Shown here: in pieces, positions 1 through 9,136 of the stretch
Position numbering within the stretch: the first letter of the stretch is position 1
Layout of the letters: each line of letters begins with the position of its first letter
Assembly: GCF_036607905.1 (NCBI RefSeq)
Contig: NZ_CP144555.1
Span: 682,001 to 746,000, forward strand
Direction: 5' to 3'
Origin: Streptomyces sp. SCSIO 75703
GTDB lineage: Bacteria > Actinomycetota > Actinomycetes > Streptomycetales > Streptomycetaceae
Length of the DNA: 64,000 bases
Notes under the pieces: model-generated
Seen by the model: only the letters and a program-made list of their open reading frames with translations
Told to the model about the DNA's origin: nothing
Database searches by the model: none
Position numbers and translations under genes: made by a program

Positions 1-1
1 C

Positions 2-1690
2 ACGGGCCCCGGCCCGGCCGGGGGCGCCCGGGACACCGAGGCGGCCGGGGCCACCGCGAACGGGTCCGGGGAGAGCTCCGGCGACGGCTCCGGAGAGCAG
101 CCCGGCCGCGCCGCGGGGAAGGGCGGCCGACGGCCGCCCGCGGGCACCGTCACCCCCTCGCCGCCACTCGACTGGCGCAACCCCCTGCGGGACCCGCGCG
201 ACCGCCGCCTGCCCCGGATCGCCGGCCCCTCGGGACTGGTCATCTTCGGCGTCACCGGTGACCTGTCCCGCAAGAAGCTCATGCCCGCCGTCTACGACCT
301 GGCCAACCGCGGCCTGCTGCCGCCGGGCTTCTCCCTGGTCGGCTTCGCCCGCCGGGACTGGGAGGACCAGGACTTCGCGCAGGTCGTGCACGACGCCGTC
401 AAGGAGAACGCGCGCACCACCTTCCGCGAGGAGGTCTGGCAGCAACTCGCCGCCGGCATGCGCTTCGTCCCCGGCGACTTCGACGACGACACCGCCTTCG
501 AACGACTGCGCGAGGCCGTGGAGGAGCTGGACGCCTCGCAGGGCACCAGCGGCAACTACGCCTTCTACCTCTCCGTGCCGCCCCGCTTCTTCCCGAAGGT
601 CGTCCAGCAGCTCAAGGACCACGGACTGGCCGACGCCCCGCGGGGGTCCTGGCGCCGCGCGGTGATCGAGAAGCCCTTCGGCCACGACCTCGCCAGCGCC
701 CGCGAGCTCAACGCCCTCGTGCACGAGGTGTTCGAACCCGACCAGGTCTTCCGCATCGACCACTACCTGGGCAAGGAGACCGTCCAGAACATCCTGGCGC
801 TGCGCTTCGCCAACACCATGTTCGAACCGATCTGGAACCGGTCCTTCGTCGACCACGTGCAGATCACCATGGCCGAGGACATCGGCATCGGCGGCCGGGC
901 CGGCTACTACGACGGCATCGGCGCCGCCCGCGACGTCATCCAGAACCACCTCCTGCAACTCCTCGCCCTCACCGCGATGGAGGAACCCGCCGCCTTCGAC
1001 GCCCCCTCCCTGCTCACCGAGAAGCTGAAGGTGCTGCGCGCCGTCCGGCTGCCGGACGACCTCGGCGCGCACACGGTGCGCGGGCAGTACGAGGGCGGCT
1101 GGCAGGGCGGCGCCCAGGTCTGCGGCTACCTGGAGGAGGAGGGCATCGACGCGGCGTCCACGACCGACACCTACGCCGCCGTCGGCCTGGCCATCGACAA
1201 CCGCCGCTGGGCGGGCGTCCCCTTCTACCTGCGCACCGGCAAACGCCTCGGCCGCCGGGTCACGGAGATCGCCGTGGTCTTCCAGCGGGCCCCGCACTCC
1301 CCCTTCGACACCAGCGCCACCGAGGAACTCGGCGAGAACGCGATCGTCATCCGCGTCCAGCCCGACGAGGGCATGACCGTCCGCTTCGGCTCCAAGGTCC
1401 CCGGCACCTCCATGGAGATCCGGGACGTGTCCATGGACTTCGCCTACGGCGAGTCCTTCACCGAGTCCAGCCCCGAGGCGTACGAACGGCTGATCCTGGA
1501 CGTCCTTCTGGGCGACGCCAACCTGTTCCCCCGGCACCAGGAGGTGGAAGAGTCCTGGCGGATCCTCGATCCGGTCGAGGAGTACTGGGCCGCGCACGGC
1601 AGGCCCGCCCGGTACGCCTCGGGAAGCTGGGGACCGCGGGAAGCCGACGAGATGCTCGCACGAGACGGACGGAGCTGGCGCAGGCCATGA
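2..1690 (+). CDS. zwf: Glucose-6-phosphate 1-dehydrogenase, 5' end outside window
   Basis: Oxidises glucose 6-phosphate to 6-phosphogluconolactone, the entry step of the oxidative pentose phosphate pathway in the cytosol. The frame is open to the left edge with no ATG or GTG start, so the N-terminus lies upstream. The first visible 60 or so residues are Gly/Ala-rich and low complexity before the conserved LDWRNPLRD region. The nucleotide-binding motif GVTGDLSRKKLMPA is encoded around 250-287 and the substrate-binding RIDHYLGKE around 757-783. The ATG at 281 lies inside the Rossmann motif and is not the start. The TGA stop overlaps the ATG of opcA (ATGA), so the two are translationally coupled. 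Identification is secure; only the true start is unknown. Confidence 0.97.
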   Translation, partial: TGPGPAGGARDTEAAGATANGSGESSGDGSGEQPGRAAGKGGRRPPAGTVTPSPPLDWRNPLRDPRDRRLPRIAGPSGLVIFGVTGDLSRKKLMPAVYDLANRGLLPPGFSLVGFARRDWEDQDFAQVVHDAVKENARTTFREEVWQQLAAGMRFVPGDFDDDTAFERLREAVEELDASQGTSGNYAFYLSVPPRFFPKVVQQLKDHGLADAPRGSWRRAVIEKPFGHDLASARELNALVHEVFEPDQVFRIDHYLGKETVQNILALRFANTMFEPIWNRSFVDHVQITMAEDIGIGGRAGYYDGIGAARDVIQNHLLQLLALTAMEEPAAFDAPSLLTEKLKVLRAVRLPDDLGAHTVRGQYEGGWQGGAQVCGYLEEEGIDAASTTDTYAAVGLAIDNRRWAGVPFYLRTGKRLGRRVTEIAVVFQRAPHSPFDTSATEELGENAIVIRVQPDEGMTVRFGSKVPGTSMEIRDVSMDFAYGESFTESSPEAYERLILDVLLGDANLFPRHQEVEESWRILDPVEEYWAAHGRPARYASGSWGPREADEMLARDGRSWRRP

Positions 1691-2622
1691 GGATCGATCT
1701 GACCGACACCACGGCAAGCGAGGTCAACAAGGCGCTGATGCGGGGCCGCCGGGCCAGCGGCACCCCCGCCGTCGGCATGGTGCTCACGCTGGTCATCGTC
1801 ACCGACGAGGAGAACGCCTACGACTCGATCAAGGCGGCCGAGGAAGCCTCCCACGAGCATCCGGCCCGCACCCTGGTCGTCATCCGGCGCCACCCGCGCA
1901 ACCTGCGCGAACGCACCCTCTCCCACCTCGACGCCGAGGTCCGGGTGGGCTCCGAGTCGGGCGCCGGGGAGACGGTGGTGCTGCGCACCTACGGCGAGGT
2001 GTCCGACCACGCCGACTCCGTCGTGCTGCCGCTGCTGCTGCCGGACGCCCCGGTCGTCGTCTGGTGGCCCGTCGACGCGCCCGAACACCCGGCGCAGGAC
2101 CCGCTCGGAGCCCTCGCCCAGCGCCGGATCACCGACCTGTACGCGGTGGAGCGGCCGATGGAGGTGCTGGAGAGCCGCATCCGCTCCTACACGCCGGGCG
2201 ACACCGACCTGGCCTGGACCCGGCTGACGCTGTGGCGCTCGATGCTGGCGGCGGCACTGGACCAGGCCCGGGCCGAGGTCACCTCGGCGGCCGTGGAGGC
2301 CGAGGCGGAGAACCCGGCCGCCGAACTGCTCGCCCGCTGGCTGGAGGCGCGGCTGAAGGTGCGGGTGGAAAGGGTGATCACCGACGGTCCGGTCGTCACC
2401 GCCGTCCGGCTCGGCACCGCGGGCGGCGAGATCGTCGTCGACCGGCCCGAGGGCCCCCTCGCCACGATGACCCTGCCCGGCCAGCCCCCGCGCTCCCTCG
2501 CCCTGAAGGTCCGCCCCACCTCCGAACTCCTGGCCGAGGAGCTGCGGCGGCTGGACGCGGACGAGATGTACGCCATCGCCCTGCGCGGCGAGTCCTCCGA
2601 GGGAGAGCGGACCCGTGTCTGA
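1687..2622 (+). CDS. opcA: Glucose-6-phosphate dehydrogenase assembly protein OpcA
   Basis: OpcA proteins are allosteric/assembly partners of G6PDH in cyanobacteria and actinobacteria and usually sit directly after zwf, as here. The 311-residue length fits the family. The start is an ATG overlapping the zwf stop. The product is soluble, with no signal peptide or membrane segment. Conserved-looking blocks include the [11 protein letters not shown] strand and the [17 protein letters not shown] loop. The end overlaps the GTG start of pgi by 8 bases, so zwf, opcA and pgi form one coupled operon. Function is assigned from family and context rather than from catalytic residues, since OpcA is not an enzyme. 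Confidence 0.93.
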   Translation: MRIDLTDTTASEVNKALMRGRRASGTPAVGMVLTLVIVTDEENAYDSIKAAEEASHEHPARTLVVIRRHPRNLRERTLSHLDAEVRVGSESGAGETVVLRTYGEVSDHADSVVLPLLLPDAPVVVWWPVDAPEHPAQDPLGALAQRRITDLYAVERPMEVLESRIRSYTPGDTDLAWTRLTLWRSMLAAALDQARAEVTSAAVEAEAENPAAELLARWLEARLKVRVERVITDGPVVTAVRLGTAGGEIVVDRPEGPLATMTLPGQPPRSLALKVRPTSELLAEELRRLDADEMYAIALRGESSEGERTRV

Positions 2623-4273
2623 CGCCCCCGCCCCCGGCGCCGCCGTGCTCACCCTGCGGCCGGAGTGGACCGCGCTGGAGGACCACCGCGCGGACGCCCT
2701 GCCGCGTCCGAGCCTGCGCCGGCTCTTCGCCGAGGACCCGGACCGCGCCGAGCGGTACACGGCACGCGTCGGCGACCTGTACGTCGACTACTCCAAGCAC
2801 CTGGTGACCGATGAGACGCTGGCGTTGTTGCGTGAACTGGCGTCCGCGACCGGTGTGTTCGCGTTGCGGGATGCGATGTTCCGCGGGGAGCGGATCAACA
2901 CGACGGAGGACCGCGCCGTTCTGCACACGGCGCTGCGGGCGCCGCGGGGGGCGGTCGTCGAGGTGGACGGGGAGAACGTGGTCCCCGGGGTGCACGCCGT
3001 GCTGGACAGGATGGCGGCCTTCGCGGAGCGGGTGCGTTCCGGGGAGTGGACCGGGTACACCGGCCGGCGTATCCGGAACGTGGTGAACATCGGCATCGGT
3101 GGTTCCGACCTCGGCCCCGCGATGGCCTACGAGGCGCTGCGTGACTACAGCGACCGCTCCCTGGTGTTCCGGTTCGTGTCGAACGTGGACGGGGCCGATC
3201 TGTACGAGGCGACGCGGGACCTGGATCCGGCGGAGACGCTGTTCGTCGTCGCCTCGAAGACGTTCACGACGATCGAGACGATCACCAACGCCACGTCCGC
3301 GCGGAGCCGGCTGCTGGACGCCCTCGGTGACGAGGCGGCCGTGGCCCGGCACTTCGTCGCGTTGTCCACGAACGCGCAGAAGGTCGCGGAGTTCGGTATC
3401 GACACGGCCAACATGTTCGAGTTCTGGGACTGGGTCGGCGGCCGGTACTCCTTCGACTCGGCCATCGGCCTCTCCCTGATGATCGCCATCGGCCCGGACC
3501 GCTTCCGTGAGCTGCTGGACGGTTTCCACCTCGTCGACGAGCACTTCCGCACGGCGCCGCCCGAGGCCAACGTGCCGCTGCTGATGGGCCTGCTGGGCAT
3601 CTGGTACGGCAACTTCCTGGGCGCCCAGTCCCACGCGGTGCTGCCCTACAGCCACCACCTCTCCCGCTTCACCGCCTACCTCCAGCAACTCGACATGGAG
3701 TCCAACGGCAAGTCCGTCGACCGCGACGGGCAGCCGGTGCGGTGGCAGACCGGGCCCGTGGTGTGGGGCACCCCCGGCACCAACGGCCAGCACGCCTACT
3801 ACCAGTTGATCCACCAGGGCACCAAGCTGATCCCCGCCGACTTCATCGGCTTCGCCCGGCCCGTACCGGGACTCGACGACACCCTCGGCGCCCAGCACGA
3901 CCTGCTGATGGCCAACTTCTTCGCCCAGACCCAGGCCCTCGCCTTCGGCAAGACACCCGACGAGGTCCGCGAGGAAGGCGTCCCCGAGGAACTCGTCCCC
4001 CACAAGACCTTCCACGGCGACCACCCCACCACCACCATCCTCGCCCCCCAGCTCACCCCCTCCGTCCTCGGCCAGCTCATCGCCCTCTACGAACACAAGG
4101 TCTTCGTCCAGGGCGCCGTCTGGAACATCGACTCCTTCGACCAATGGGGCGTCGAACTCGGCAAGATCCTCGCCCGCCGCGTCGAACCCGCCCTCTCCGA
4201 GGGCGCCCACGTCCCCGGCCTCGACCCCTCCACGGCCGCGCTGGTGGCCGCCTACCGCGACATCGGGAAGTGA
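2615..4273 (+). CDS. pgi: Glucose-6-phosphate isomerase
   Basis: Interconverts glucose 6-phosphate and fructose 6-phosphate. The 552-residue product matches full-length PGI. The GTG start at 2615 lies behind GGGAGAG and overlaps the end of opcA. Family signatures are clear: [19 protein letters not shown] (from about residue 150), the SKTFTTIET phosphate-binding stretch, and the block running from [15 protein letters not shown] into MESNGKSV. Placement between opcA and gnd lets the operon recycle fructose 6-phosphate into the oxidative branch. The first third (about 2800-3400) uses noticeably more TTG and CGT codons than the rest, which could reflect a recombined segment, but the frame is intact. 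Confidence 0.97.
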   Translation: MSDAPAPGAAVLTLRPEWTALEDHRADALPRPSLRRLFAEDPDRAERYTARVGDLYVDYSKHLVTDETLALLRELASATGVFALRDAMFRGERINTTEDRAVLHTALRAPRGAVVEVDGENVVPGVHAVLDRMAAFAERVRSGEWTGYTGRRIRNVVNIGIGGSDLGPAMAYEALRDYSDRSLVFRFVSNVDGADLYEATRDLDPAETLFVVASKTFTTIETITNATSARSRLLDALGDEAAVARHFVALSTNAQKVAEFGIDTANMFEFWDWVGGRYSFDSAIGLSLMIAIGPDRFRELLDGFHLVDEHFRTAPPEANVPLLMGLLGIWYGNFLGAQSHAVLPYSHHLSRFTAYLQQLDMESNGKSVDRDGQPVRWQTGPVVWGTPGTNGQHAYYQLIHQGTKLIPADFIGFARPVPGLDDTLGAQHDLLMANFFAQTQALAFGKTPDEVREEGVPEELVPHKTFHGDHPTTTILAPQLTPSVLGQLIALYEHKVFVQGAVWNIDSFDQWGVELGKILARRVEPALSEGAHVPGLDPSTAALVAAYRDIGK

Positions 4274-4279
4274 ACTGAC

Positions 4280-5152
4280 ATGCAGATCGGCCTCGTTGGA
4301 CTCGGCAAGATGGGCGGCAGCATGCGCGAGCGGCTGCGCAACGCCGGTCACACCGTCATCGGCTACGACACCAACCCCGCGCTGTCCGACGTGCCCGGCC
4401 TGGTCGACCTCGTCGAGGGGCTGGACCGGCCGCGCGCCGTCTGGGTGATGGTCCCGGCCGGCGGCGCCACCCAGCACGTCATCGACCAACTGGCGACCCT
4501 GCTCAAACCCGGCGACATCGTCGTCGACGGCGGCAACTCCCGCTGGACCGACGACGAGAGGCACGCCAAGGAGCTGCACGCGCGCGGTATCGGCTTCGTC
4601 GACGCCGGTGTCTCCGGCGGCGTGTGGGGGCTGCGCAACGGCTACGCGCTCATGGTCGGCGGCGACGACGAGCACGTCGAAAGCCTCAAGCCGATCTTCG
4701 AGGCGCTCAAGCCGGACGGCCCCTACGGGTACGTGCACGCCGGGAAGGTCGGCGCCGGGCACTTCTCCAAGATGGTCCACAACGGCATCGAGTACGCGAT
4801 GATGCAGGCGTACGCCGAGGGCTGGGAGCTGCTGGAGAAGGTGGACTCGGTGGAGAACGTCCGCGAGGTCTTCCGCTCCTGGCAGCAGGGCACCGTCATC
4901 CGCTCCTGGCTCCTCGACCTCGCCGTCAACGCCCTCGACGACGACCACCACCTGGAGAAGCTGCGCGGCTGGGCCGACGACTCGGGCGAGGGCCGCTGGA
5001 CCGTGGAGGCGGCCGTGGACAACGCGGTGCCGCTGCCCGCGATCACCGCCGCGCTGTACGCCCGTTTCGCCTCCCGCCAGGAGAACTCGCCGCAGATGCG
5101 GATGGTCGCCGCGCTGCGCAACCAGTTCGGCGGCCACGCCGTGAAGAAGTAG
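4280..5152 (+). CDS. gnd: 6-phosphogluconate dehydrogenase, short (decarboxylating) type
   Basis: Oxidatively decarboxylates 6-phosphogluconate to ribulose 5-phosphate. At 290 residues it is the short form, lacking the long C-terminal helical extension of the roughly 470-residue NADP enzymes; short forms are often NAD-preferring (family knowledge, not proven here). Visible are the N-terminal GLGKMGGSMRERL dinucleotide fold, the substrate loop DAGVSGGVWGLRNG, and the catalytic helix with Lys and Asn in HFSKMVHNGIEYAMM. It starts 6 bases after pgi and closes the operon. The next gene converges 13 bases beyond its stop. Confidence 0.95.
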   Translation: MQIGLVGLGKMGGSMRERLRNAGHTVIGYDTNPALSDVPGLVDLVEGLDRPRAVWVMVPAGGATQHVIDQLATLLKPGDIVVDGGNSRWTDDERHAKELHARGIGFVDAGVSGGVWGLRNGYALMVGGDDEHVESLKPIFEALKPDGPYGYVHAGKVGAGHFSKMVHNGIEYAMMQAYAEGWELLEKVDSVENVREVFRSWQQGTVIRSWLLDLAVNALDDDHHLEKLRGWADDSGEGRWTVEAAVDNAVPLPAITAALYARFASRQENSPQMRMVAALRNQFGGHAVKK

Positions 5153-5165
5153 CCGCCGGGCCCGG

Positions 5166-6962
5166 TCAGGCGACGGCGTACTTGCGTACCGCGTGCTGCG
5201 CCGCGAGGCGGACGAACGCGTTCGCCGCGCCGTAGCCCCGGTAGCCGCCGTCGCGCTGGAGGAGTTCGAGGAAGACGCGGCCGACGGTGTGCGTGTAGCA
5301 GTGCCGGAAGGTGCCGTACTCGTCGCGGTCGTAGAGGATGCCCAGTTCCCGGTAGGTCTCCAGCTCGCCGTCGGCGAAGGTATGGCGGGCGGCGAGGTCG
5401 TCGTAGTAGTTCGCGGGGATGGGCAGCAGCCGGCCGCCGGCGTCGCGGTAGCGGCGGGCCGCGGCGACCACGTCGTCGGTGCCGAGGGCGATGTGCTGGG
5501 CGTGCGCGGTGGCGTCGGCCGGGGCCGGGCCGACCGTCAGGACGATGCGGACGGCGCCGTCCTCGCTGGTGACGGCGCGGCTGCGCAGCAGGCCGTACGG
5601 GTCGGCGACGTCCACGCTCTCCTGCGGGCGCAGTCCGAGGACGCCGCGGTGGAAGAGGGCGGCCTCGTCGAACTGGTGCCAGGGCTGGGTGAGCGAGAGG
5701 TGGTCGACCCGCCAGTGGCCGCCGTCGCCGGGGGCCTGCCCGGTGTCCTCGAAGTCGGCCCGCCAGTCGGGCAGTCCGGGGCGCCCGGTGGCGCAGAAGA
5801 ACAGTTCGGTGCCGTCGGGCGCGGCGACCGCCTCCAGCGGGACGTCGCCGGGGGCGCGGCGGCGCGGCAGCACCGGGGCGAGCAGGGCCTCGGCCCGGCG
5901 GGCCGCCCCGGCCGGATCGGGCGACTCCAGTCCGACGGCGGCGAGGTGGGTGCCGTCGCGGCGTTCGCCGGGTCCGGTGTTGACCAGGACGCGGGCCTCG
6001 CCCCGCTGCCACAGGTCCACGGGTTTGCCCCGGTGGCGGGCGGTACGGGTGAAGCCGAGGGCGTCCAGGACGGCCGTGACGGGCGCGGCGTCGGGCGTCA
6101 CCAGCTCGGCGAAGGCGACCGCGGTGGGCACGACGGGCGCGGGCGGCGCGTCGACGCCGGCCGCCTCCTTCAGCAGGCGCAGCGAGCGCTGGGCGTCCAC
6201 GGCCGTCGGCCCGGCCTCGGACTGGCGGAAGACGTCGTTGAAGACCTCCAGGGAGAGCGGTCCGTCGTAGCCGGTGCGCAGGACGTGGCGCAGGAGTCCG
6301 GCGACGTCGAAGCCGCCCTGGCCGGGGAAGCAGCGGTAGTGGCGGCTCCACTGGAGGACGTCCATGGCGAGCAGCGGGGCGTCCGCGAGCTGGAGGAAGA
6401 AGATCTTGTCGCCGGGGATGTCCTCGATGCCCCGGGGGTCGCTGCCGCGCGAGAGGATGTGGAAGCTGTCCAGGCAGGTGCCGAGCGCGGGGTGCCCCGC
6501 GGCCCGGACGATGCGCCAGGCGTGGTCGTAGGTGCTGACGTGGCGGCCCCAGGCGAGGGCCTCGTAGGCGACGCGCACGCCGTGTTCGCGGGCCGCGTCG
6601 GCGATCGTGCTCAGTTGCCCGGCGGCGAGGGCGTCGTCGTCCACGGCGTGCGGGGAGACGCTGGAGCAGACCAGGACGGTGTCGGTGCCGAGCCGGCGGG
6701 CCAGCTCGAACTTGTGCCGGGCCCGGCGCAGCGCGCGTGCGAACTCGTCGGGCGGCAGGGCCTCCAGGTCCCGCAGCGGCTGGTAGAGGTCGACGGTGAG
6801 GCCGAGGTCGGCGCAGCGGGCGCGGACCTCCTCCGGGCCGAGGGGGCCGGCCAGCAGGTCGTTCTCGAAGATCTCCACGCCGTCGAAGCCGGCCCGGGAG
6901 GCGGCCGTGAGCTTCTCGGTGAGCGATCCGCTCAGGGAGACGGTGGCGATGGACGTCCGCAC
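5166..6962 (-). CDS. 3-dehydroshikimate dehydratase (TIM barrel + HPPD-like fusion)
   Basis: A 598-residue two-domain protein. Residues about 1-285 are an AP-endonuclease-2/sugar isomerase-type TIM barrel; residues about 290-598 are a vicinal-oxygen-chelate 4-hydroxyphenylpyruvate dioxygenase-like region. This fusion is the QuiC-type 3-dehydroshikimate dehydratase, which makes protocatechuate. Candidate metal ligands of the barrel are Glu in YEALAWGRHVSTYDHAW, Asp and His in CLDSFHIL, Gln in FFLQLADAP and Glu in SLEVFNDVF. The GTG start at 6962 follows GAGAGG. It lies 30 bases behind the shikimate dehydrogenase gene and is probably cotranscribed with it. A generic sugar isomerase role is the alternative, but the HPPD-like half and the neighbour argue against it. 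Confidence 0.85.
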   Translation of the reverse strand: MRTSIATVSLSGSLTEKLTAASRAGFDGVEIFENDLLAGPLGPEEVRARCADLGLTVDLYQPLRDLEALPPDEFARALRRARHKFELARRLGTDTVLVCSSVSPHAVDDDALAAGQLSTIADAAREHGVRVAYEALAWGRHVSTYDHAWRIVRAAGHPALGTCLDSFHILSRGSDPRGIEDIPGDKIFFLQLADAPLLAMDVLQWSRHYRCFPGQGGFDVAGLLRHVLRTGYDGPLSLEVFNDVFRQSEAGPTAVDAQRSLRLLKEAAGVDAPPAPVVPTAVAFAELVTPDAAPVTAVLDALGFTRTARHRGKPVDLWQRGEARVLVNTGPGERRDGTHLAAVGLESPDPAGAARRAEALLAPVLPRRRAPGDVPLEAVAAPDGTELFFCATGRPGLPDWRADFEDTGQAPGDGGHWRVDHLSLTQPWHQFDEAALFHRGVLGLRPQESVDVADPYGLLRSRAVTSEDGAVRIVLTVGPAPADATAHAQHIALGTDDVVAAARRYRDAGGRLLPIPANYYDDLAARHTFADGELETYRELGILYDRDEYGTFRHCYTHTVGRVFLELLQRDGGYRGYGAANAFVRLAAQHAVRKYAVA

Positions 6963-6992
6963 GGGGGGTACCTCTCTCTTTCGGTCCGGGGC

Positions 6993-7868
6993 CTACGGGC
7001 GGGCCCCGAGGGCCTGCGCCAGGGGGGCGATGTCGGCCAGCATCCGCCCGGCGTCGGGTTCCCGCCCGGTGAAGAGGCGGAACGCGTCGGCGGCCTGGAA
7101 GGCGGCCATCCCGCCGCCGTCGAGCGTGGCGCAGCCGGCGGCGCGGGCGGCGCGCAGCAGCTCCGTCTCCAGCGGCCGGTAGACCACCTCGGCGACCCAC
7201 AGTCCCGGGCGCAGCAGCGCGGCGGGCAGCGGCAGCCCGGGGTGGGCGGCCATGCCGGTGGGGGTGGCGTGCACGAGGCCGTCGGCGTCGGCGAGGAGGG
7301 CGGGCAGCCGTTCCGGGGCGGCGTCGGCGGCCCGGCCCGGCCCGAAGCGCCGGTTGAGGGAGCCGGCGAGGGCGGCGGCCCGCCCGGGGGCGGCGTCGAC
7401 GACGGTGACCCGTTCCGCGCCGAGGGTCAGGGCGGCGTGGGAGACGGCCGCGCCCGCCCCGCCGGCGCCGAGCTGCACGACCCGTTCCAGCGCGGCGTCC
7501 GGCAGTCCGCGGGCGAAGGAGGCGGCGAATCCGGTGACGTCGGTGTTGTGGCCGAGGGCCCGGCCCCCGTCGAAGACGACGGTGTTGACCGCGCCCAGCG
7601 CCTCGGCCTGCGGGGAGAGGGCGTCCAGGTGCTCGATGACGAGCTGTTTGCAGGGGTGGGTGATGTTCAGCCCGTCGAAGCCGAGGTCGCGTGCGGACCG
7701 CAGCAGGTCGCCCACCGCGGCGGGCGGCACCCCGAGGGTGTCGATGTCGATCAGCCGGTACACGTAGCGCAGGCCCTGCCGGTCGGCCTCCCGCTCGTGC
7801 AGCGCGGGGCTGAGCGACGGGCCGATGCCGGAACCGATCAGTCCGACGAGATACGCGTCCTTGGCCAC
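6993..7868 (-). CDS. Quinate/shikimate dehydrogenase (AroE family)
   Basis: Oxidises shikimate and/or quinate to the 3-dehydro acids, or reduces dehydroshikimate in biosynthesis; the catabolic neighbours favour the former. The product has 291 residues from the GTG at 7868, which is preceded by a strong AGGAGG seven bases upstream. A longer reading from 7895 would translate through that ribosome-binding site and is rejected. Substrate motif GIGPSLSPALHE, catalytic-lysine motif NITHPCKQ, NTDVTGF and the nucleotide loop GAGGAGAAVSHAAL are all present. It is the first gene of a two-gene operon with the dehydratase, divergent from a TetR regulator. Cofactor preference cannot be read from sequence alone. 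Confidence 0.88.
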   Translation of the reverse strand: MAKDAYLVGLIGSGIGPSLSPALHEREADRQGLRYVYRLIDIDTLGVPPAAVGDLLRSARDLGFDGLNITHPCKQLVIEHLDALSPQAEALGAVNTVVFDGGRALGHNTDVTGFAASFARGLPDAALERVVQLGAGGAGAAVSHAALTLGAERVTVVDAAPGRAAALAGSLNRRFGPGRAADAAPERLPALLADADGLVHATPTGMAAHPGLPLPAALLRPGLWVAEVVYRPLETELLRAARAAGCATLDGGGMAAFQAADAFRLFTGREPDAGRMLADIAPLAQALGARP

Positions 7869-7907
7869 CGGGGGACCTCCTGAGGGCTCGGGCACGGAAC
7901 CCGGGCA

Positions 7908-7933
7908 ACTAATGTACGAACCAGTACGTTAGT
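7908..7933. promoter_or_regulatory. Candidate TetR operator in the divergent promoter region
   Basis: An imperfect palindrome (ACTAATGTAC, six-base spacer, GTACGTTAGT) has arms that match at nine of ten positions. It lies 40 bases upstream of the dehydrogenase start and about 145 bases upstream of the tetR start, where a repressor could control both. Its core has the same 24-bp CTAA...TTAG layout as the site at 9015-9038. Confidence 0.65.
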
Positions 7934-8076
7934 CATAGCAGGTGGACGGGGCCGCGGGGAAGTCCCTCCGGCGCTCCGCCACCGGCCGCGACGGGCGCCT
8001 TCTACAATCACCGGCACCGGCCCCTGGACCTCCCGGGCCCCTCAGCTCCTCGCCCGCCCGCAGCCGAAGGAACCCG

Positions 8077-8742
8077 ATGACCAGCGTCGACGAACCGGCA
8101 CGATCAGGCGCGCGCACCCGCGACGCCGCCCGCACCCGGGCCGAGATCCTCGACATGGCGACGCGCGAGTTCGCGCGGGCCGGCTACGACGGGGCCCGCG
8201 TCGACGAGATCGCCGCCCGCACCCGCACCACCAAGCGGATGATCTACTACTACTTCGGCGGCAAGGAGCAGCTCTTCACGGCCGTCCTGGAGCGGGCCTA
8301 CGGCGTGATCCGGGAGGCGGAGCAGCGGCTCGACGTCGACCACCTGGACCCGGTCGCGGCCATCCGCCGGCTCGCGGAGCTGACCTTCGACCACCACGAG
8401 GAGCACCCGGACTTCATCCGTCTGGTGAGCATCGAGAACATCCACGAGGCCGAGCACATCGCCTCCTCGGAGATGCTGTCCCGCATGGGCTCCCCGGCCC
8501 TGGAGGTGATCCGCCGCATCCTCGCGGAGGGGCGGCGCTCCGGGCTGTTCACGGCCGACGTCGACGCCGTCGACCTGCACGCGATGATCAGCTCCTTCTG
8601 CTTCTTCCGGGTCGCCAACCGGCACACCTTCGGCGCGCTGTTCGGCCGCGACCTGGTCGACCCGGCCCGGCGCGCGCACTACCGGACCATGCTCGGCGAC
8701 ATGGTGATCGCCTACCTGACGGCGGAACGCGCCCGGGACTGA
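8077..8742 (+). CDS. TetR-family transcriptional regulator
   Basis: A 221-residue one-component regulator. The ATG at 8077 follows GAAGGA, and an upstream in-frame start at 7942 would cross the ribosome-binding site. Residues about 17-63 form the TetR helix-turn-helix, including AAEARTRTTKRMIYYYFG-like recognition (visible as IAARTRTTKRMIYYYF), followed by KEQLFTAVLERAY. The rest is the ligand-binding and dimerisation domain. The gene is divergent from the shikimate dehydrogenase/dehydratase operon and upstream of an MHS permease. With two similar palindromes in this locus, it is likely a repressor relieved by a shikimate-pathway acid; the ligand is inference. Confidence 0.9.
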   Translation: MTSVDEPARSGARTRDAARTRAEILDMATREFARAGYDGARVDEIAARTRTTKRMIYYYFGGKEQLFTAVLERAYGVIREAEQRLDVDHLDPVAAIRRLAELTFDHHEEHPDFIRLVSIENIHEAEHIASSEMLSRMGSPALEVIRRILAEGRRSGLFTADVDAVDLHAMISSFCFFRVANRHTFGALFGRDLVDPARRAHYRTMLGDMVIAYLTAERARD

Positions 8743-9136
8743 ACGCGGGCGGGGCGCGGGGCCGTCGCCCCCTCGGCCCGTCGACGGCCGCCGCGTCGGC
8801 CCGTCGCCCCCGTCGGCTCGTCGCCCCGCCGCGCCCGCGCGGGCCCACCCGGGCCGGCCGGGGCCCCAGGGCGGGGCGACCGGTGCGCGGCGGGCGGTCC
8901 TCCGGGCGACGCGGGCCGCGGCGGGACGGGCGCTGGCGGGCGCGGCGGAGCGGTCCGCTGGACGACACCCCTTGACACACGGGAAACCTGCGCGCAACAT
9001 CCCTCCCACCGCGACTAACTATCCAGTGGGTTAATTAGCCGACCGGCATCCTCCCCCACACCCCGCACGTCCCCGTCCCCGTCCCCTCCCCTCCCCCGTA
9101 CGTTGCCTACGGTGGAGTTTCCCGAAGGAGCACGCC
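8743..9136. other. 394-bp intergenic region carrying the permease promoter
   Basis: The first 230 bases are very G+C-rich with short CGTCGGCCC-like repetitions and no credible gene. The last 170 bases hold the permease control region: a TTGACA box, a palindromic operator, then a T/C-rich leader ending in AAGGAG six bases before the GTG start at 9137. Confidence 0.6.
8972..9038 (+). promoter_or_regulatory. Promoter and TetR-like operator of the MHS permease
   Basis: TTGACA at 8972-8977, a 17-base spacer and CAACAT at 8995-9000 make a plausible vegetative promoter. A 24-bp imperfect palindrome beginning CTAACTATCC and ending GGGTTAATTAG occupies 9015-9038, just downstream of the expected start point. 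Its outer CTAA/TTAG arms and 24-bp length match the operator at 7909-7932, suggesting roadblock repression by the same TetR protein. Confidence 0.6.

Noticed and set aside
281..1690. ATG at 281 as the start of zwf
   Set aside because: It lies inside the conserved nucleotide-binding motif; coding similarity continues upstream to the window edge.
7869..7895. Upstream GTG (7895) as the shikimate dehydrogenase start
   Set aside because: Translation from it would read through a strong AGGAGG that serves the GTG at 7868.
2396..7908. Very long minus-strand open frames across the pentose-phosphate operon
   Set aside because: They are mirror frames of G+C-rich genes; products are His/Asp/Gly/Arg-rich with no family match, opposite well-identified enzymes.
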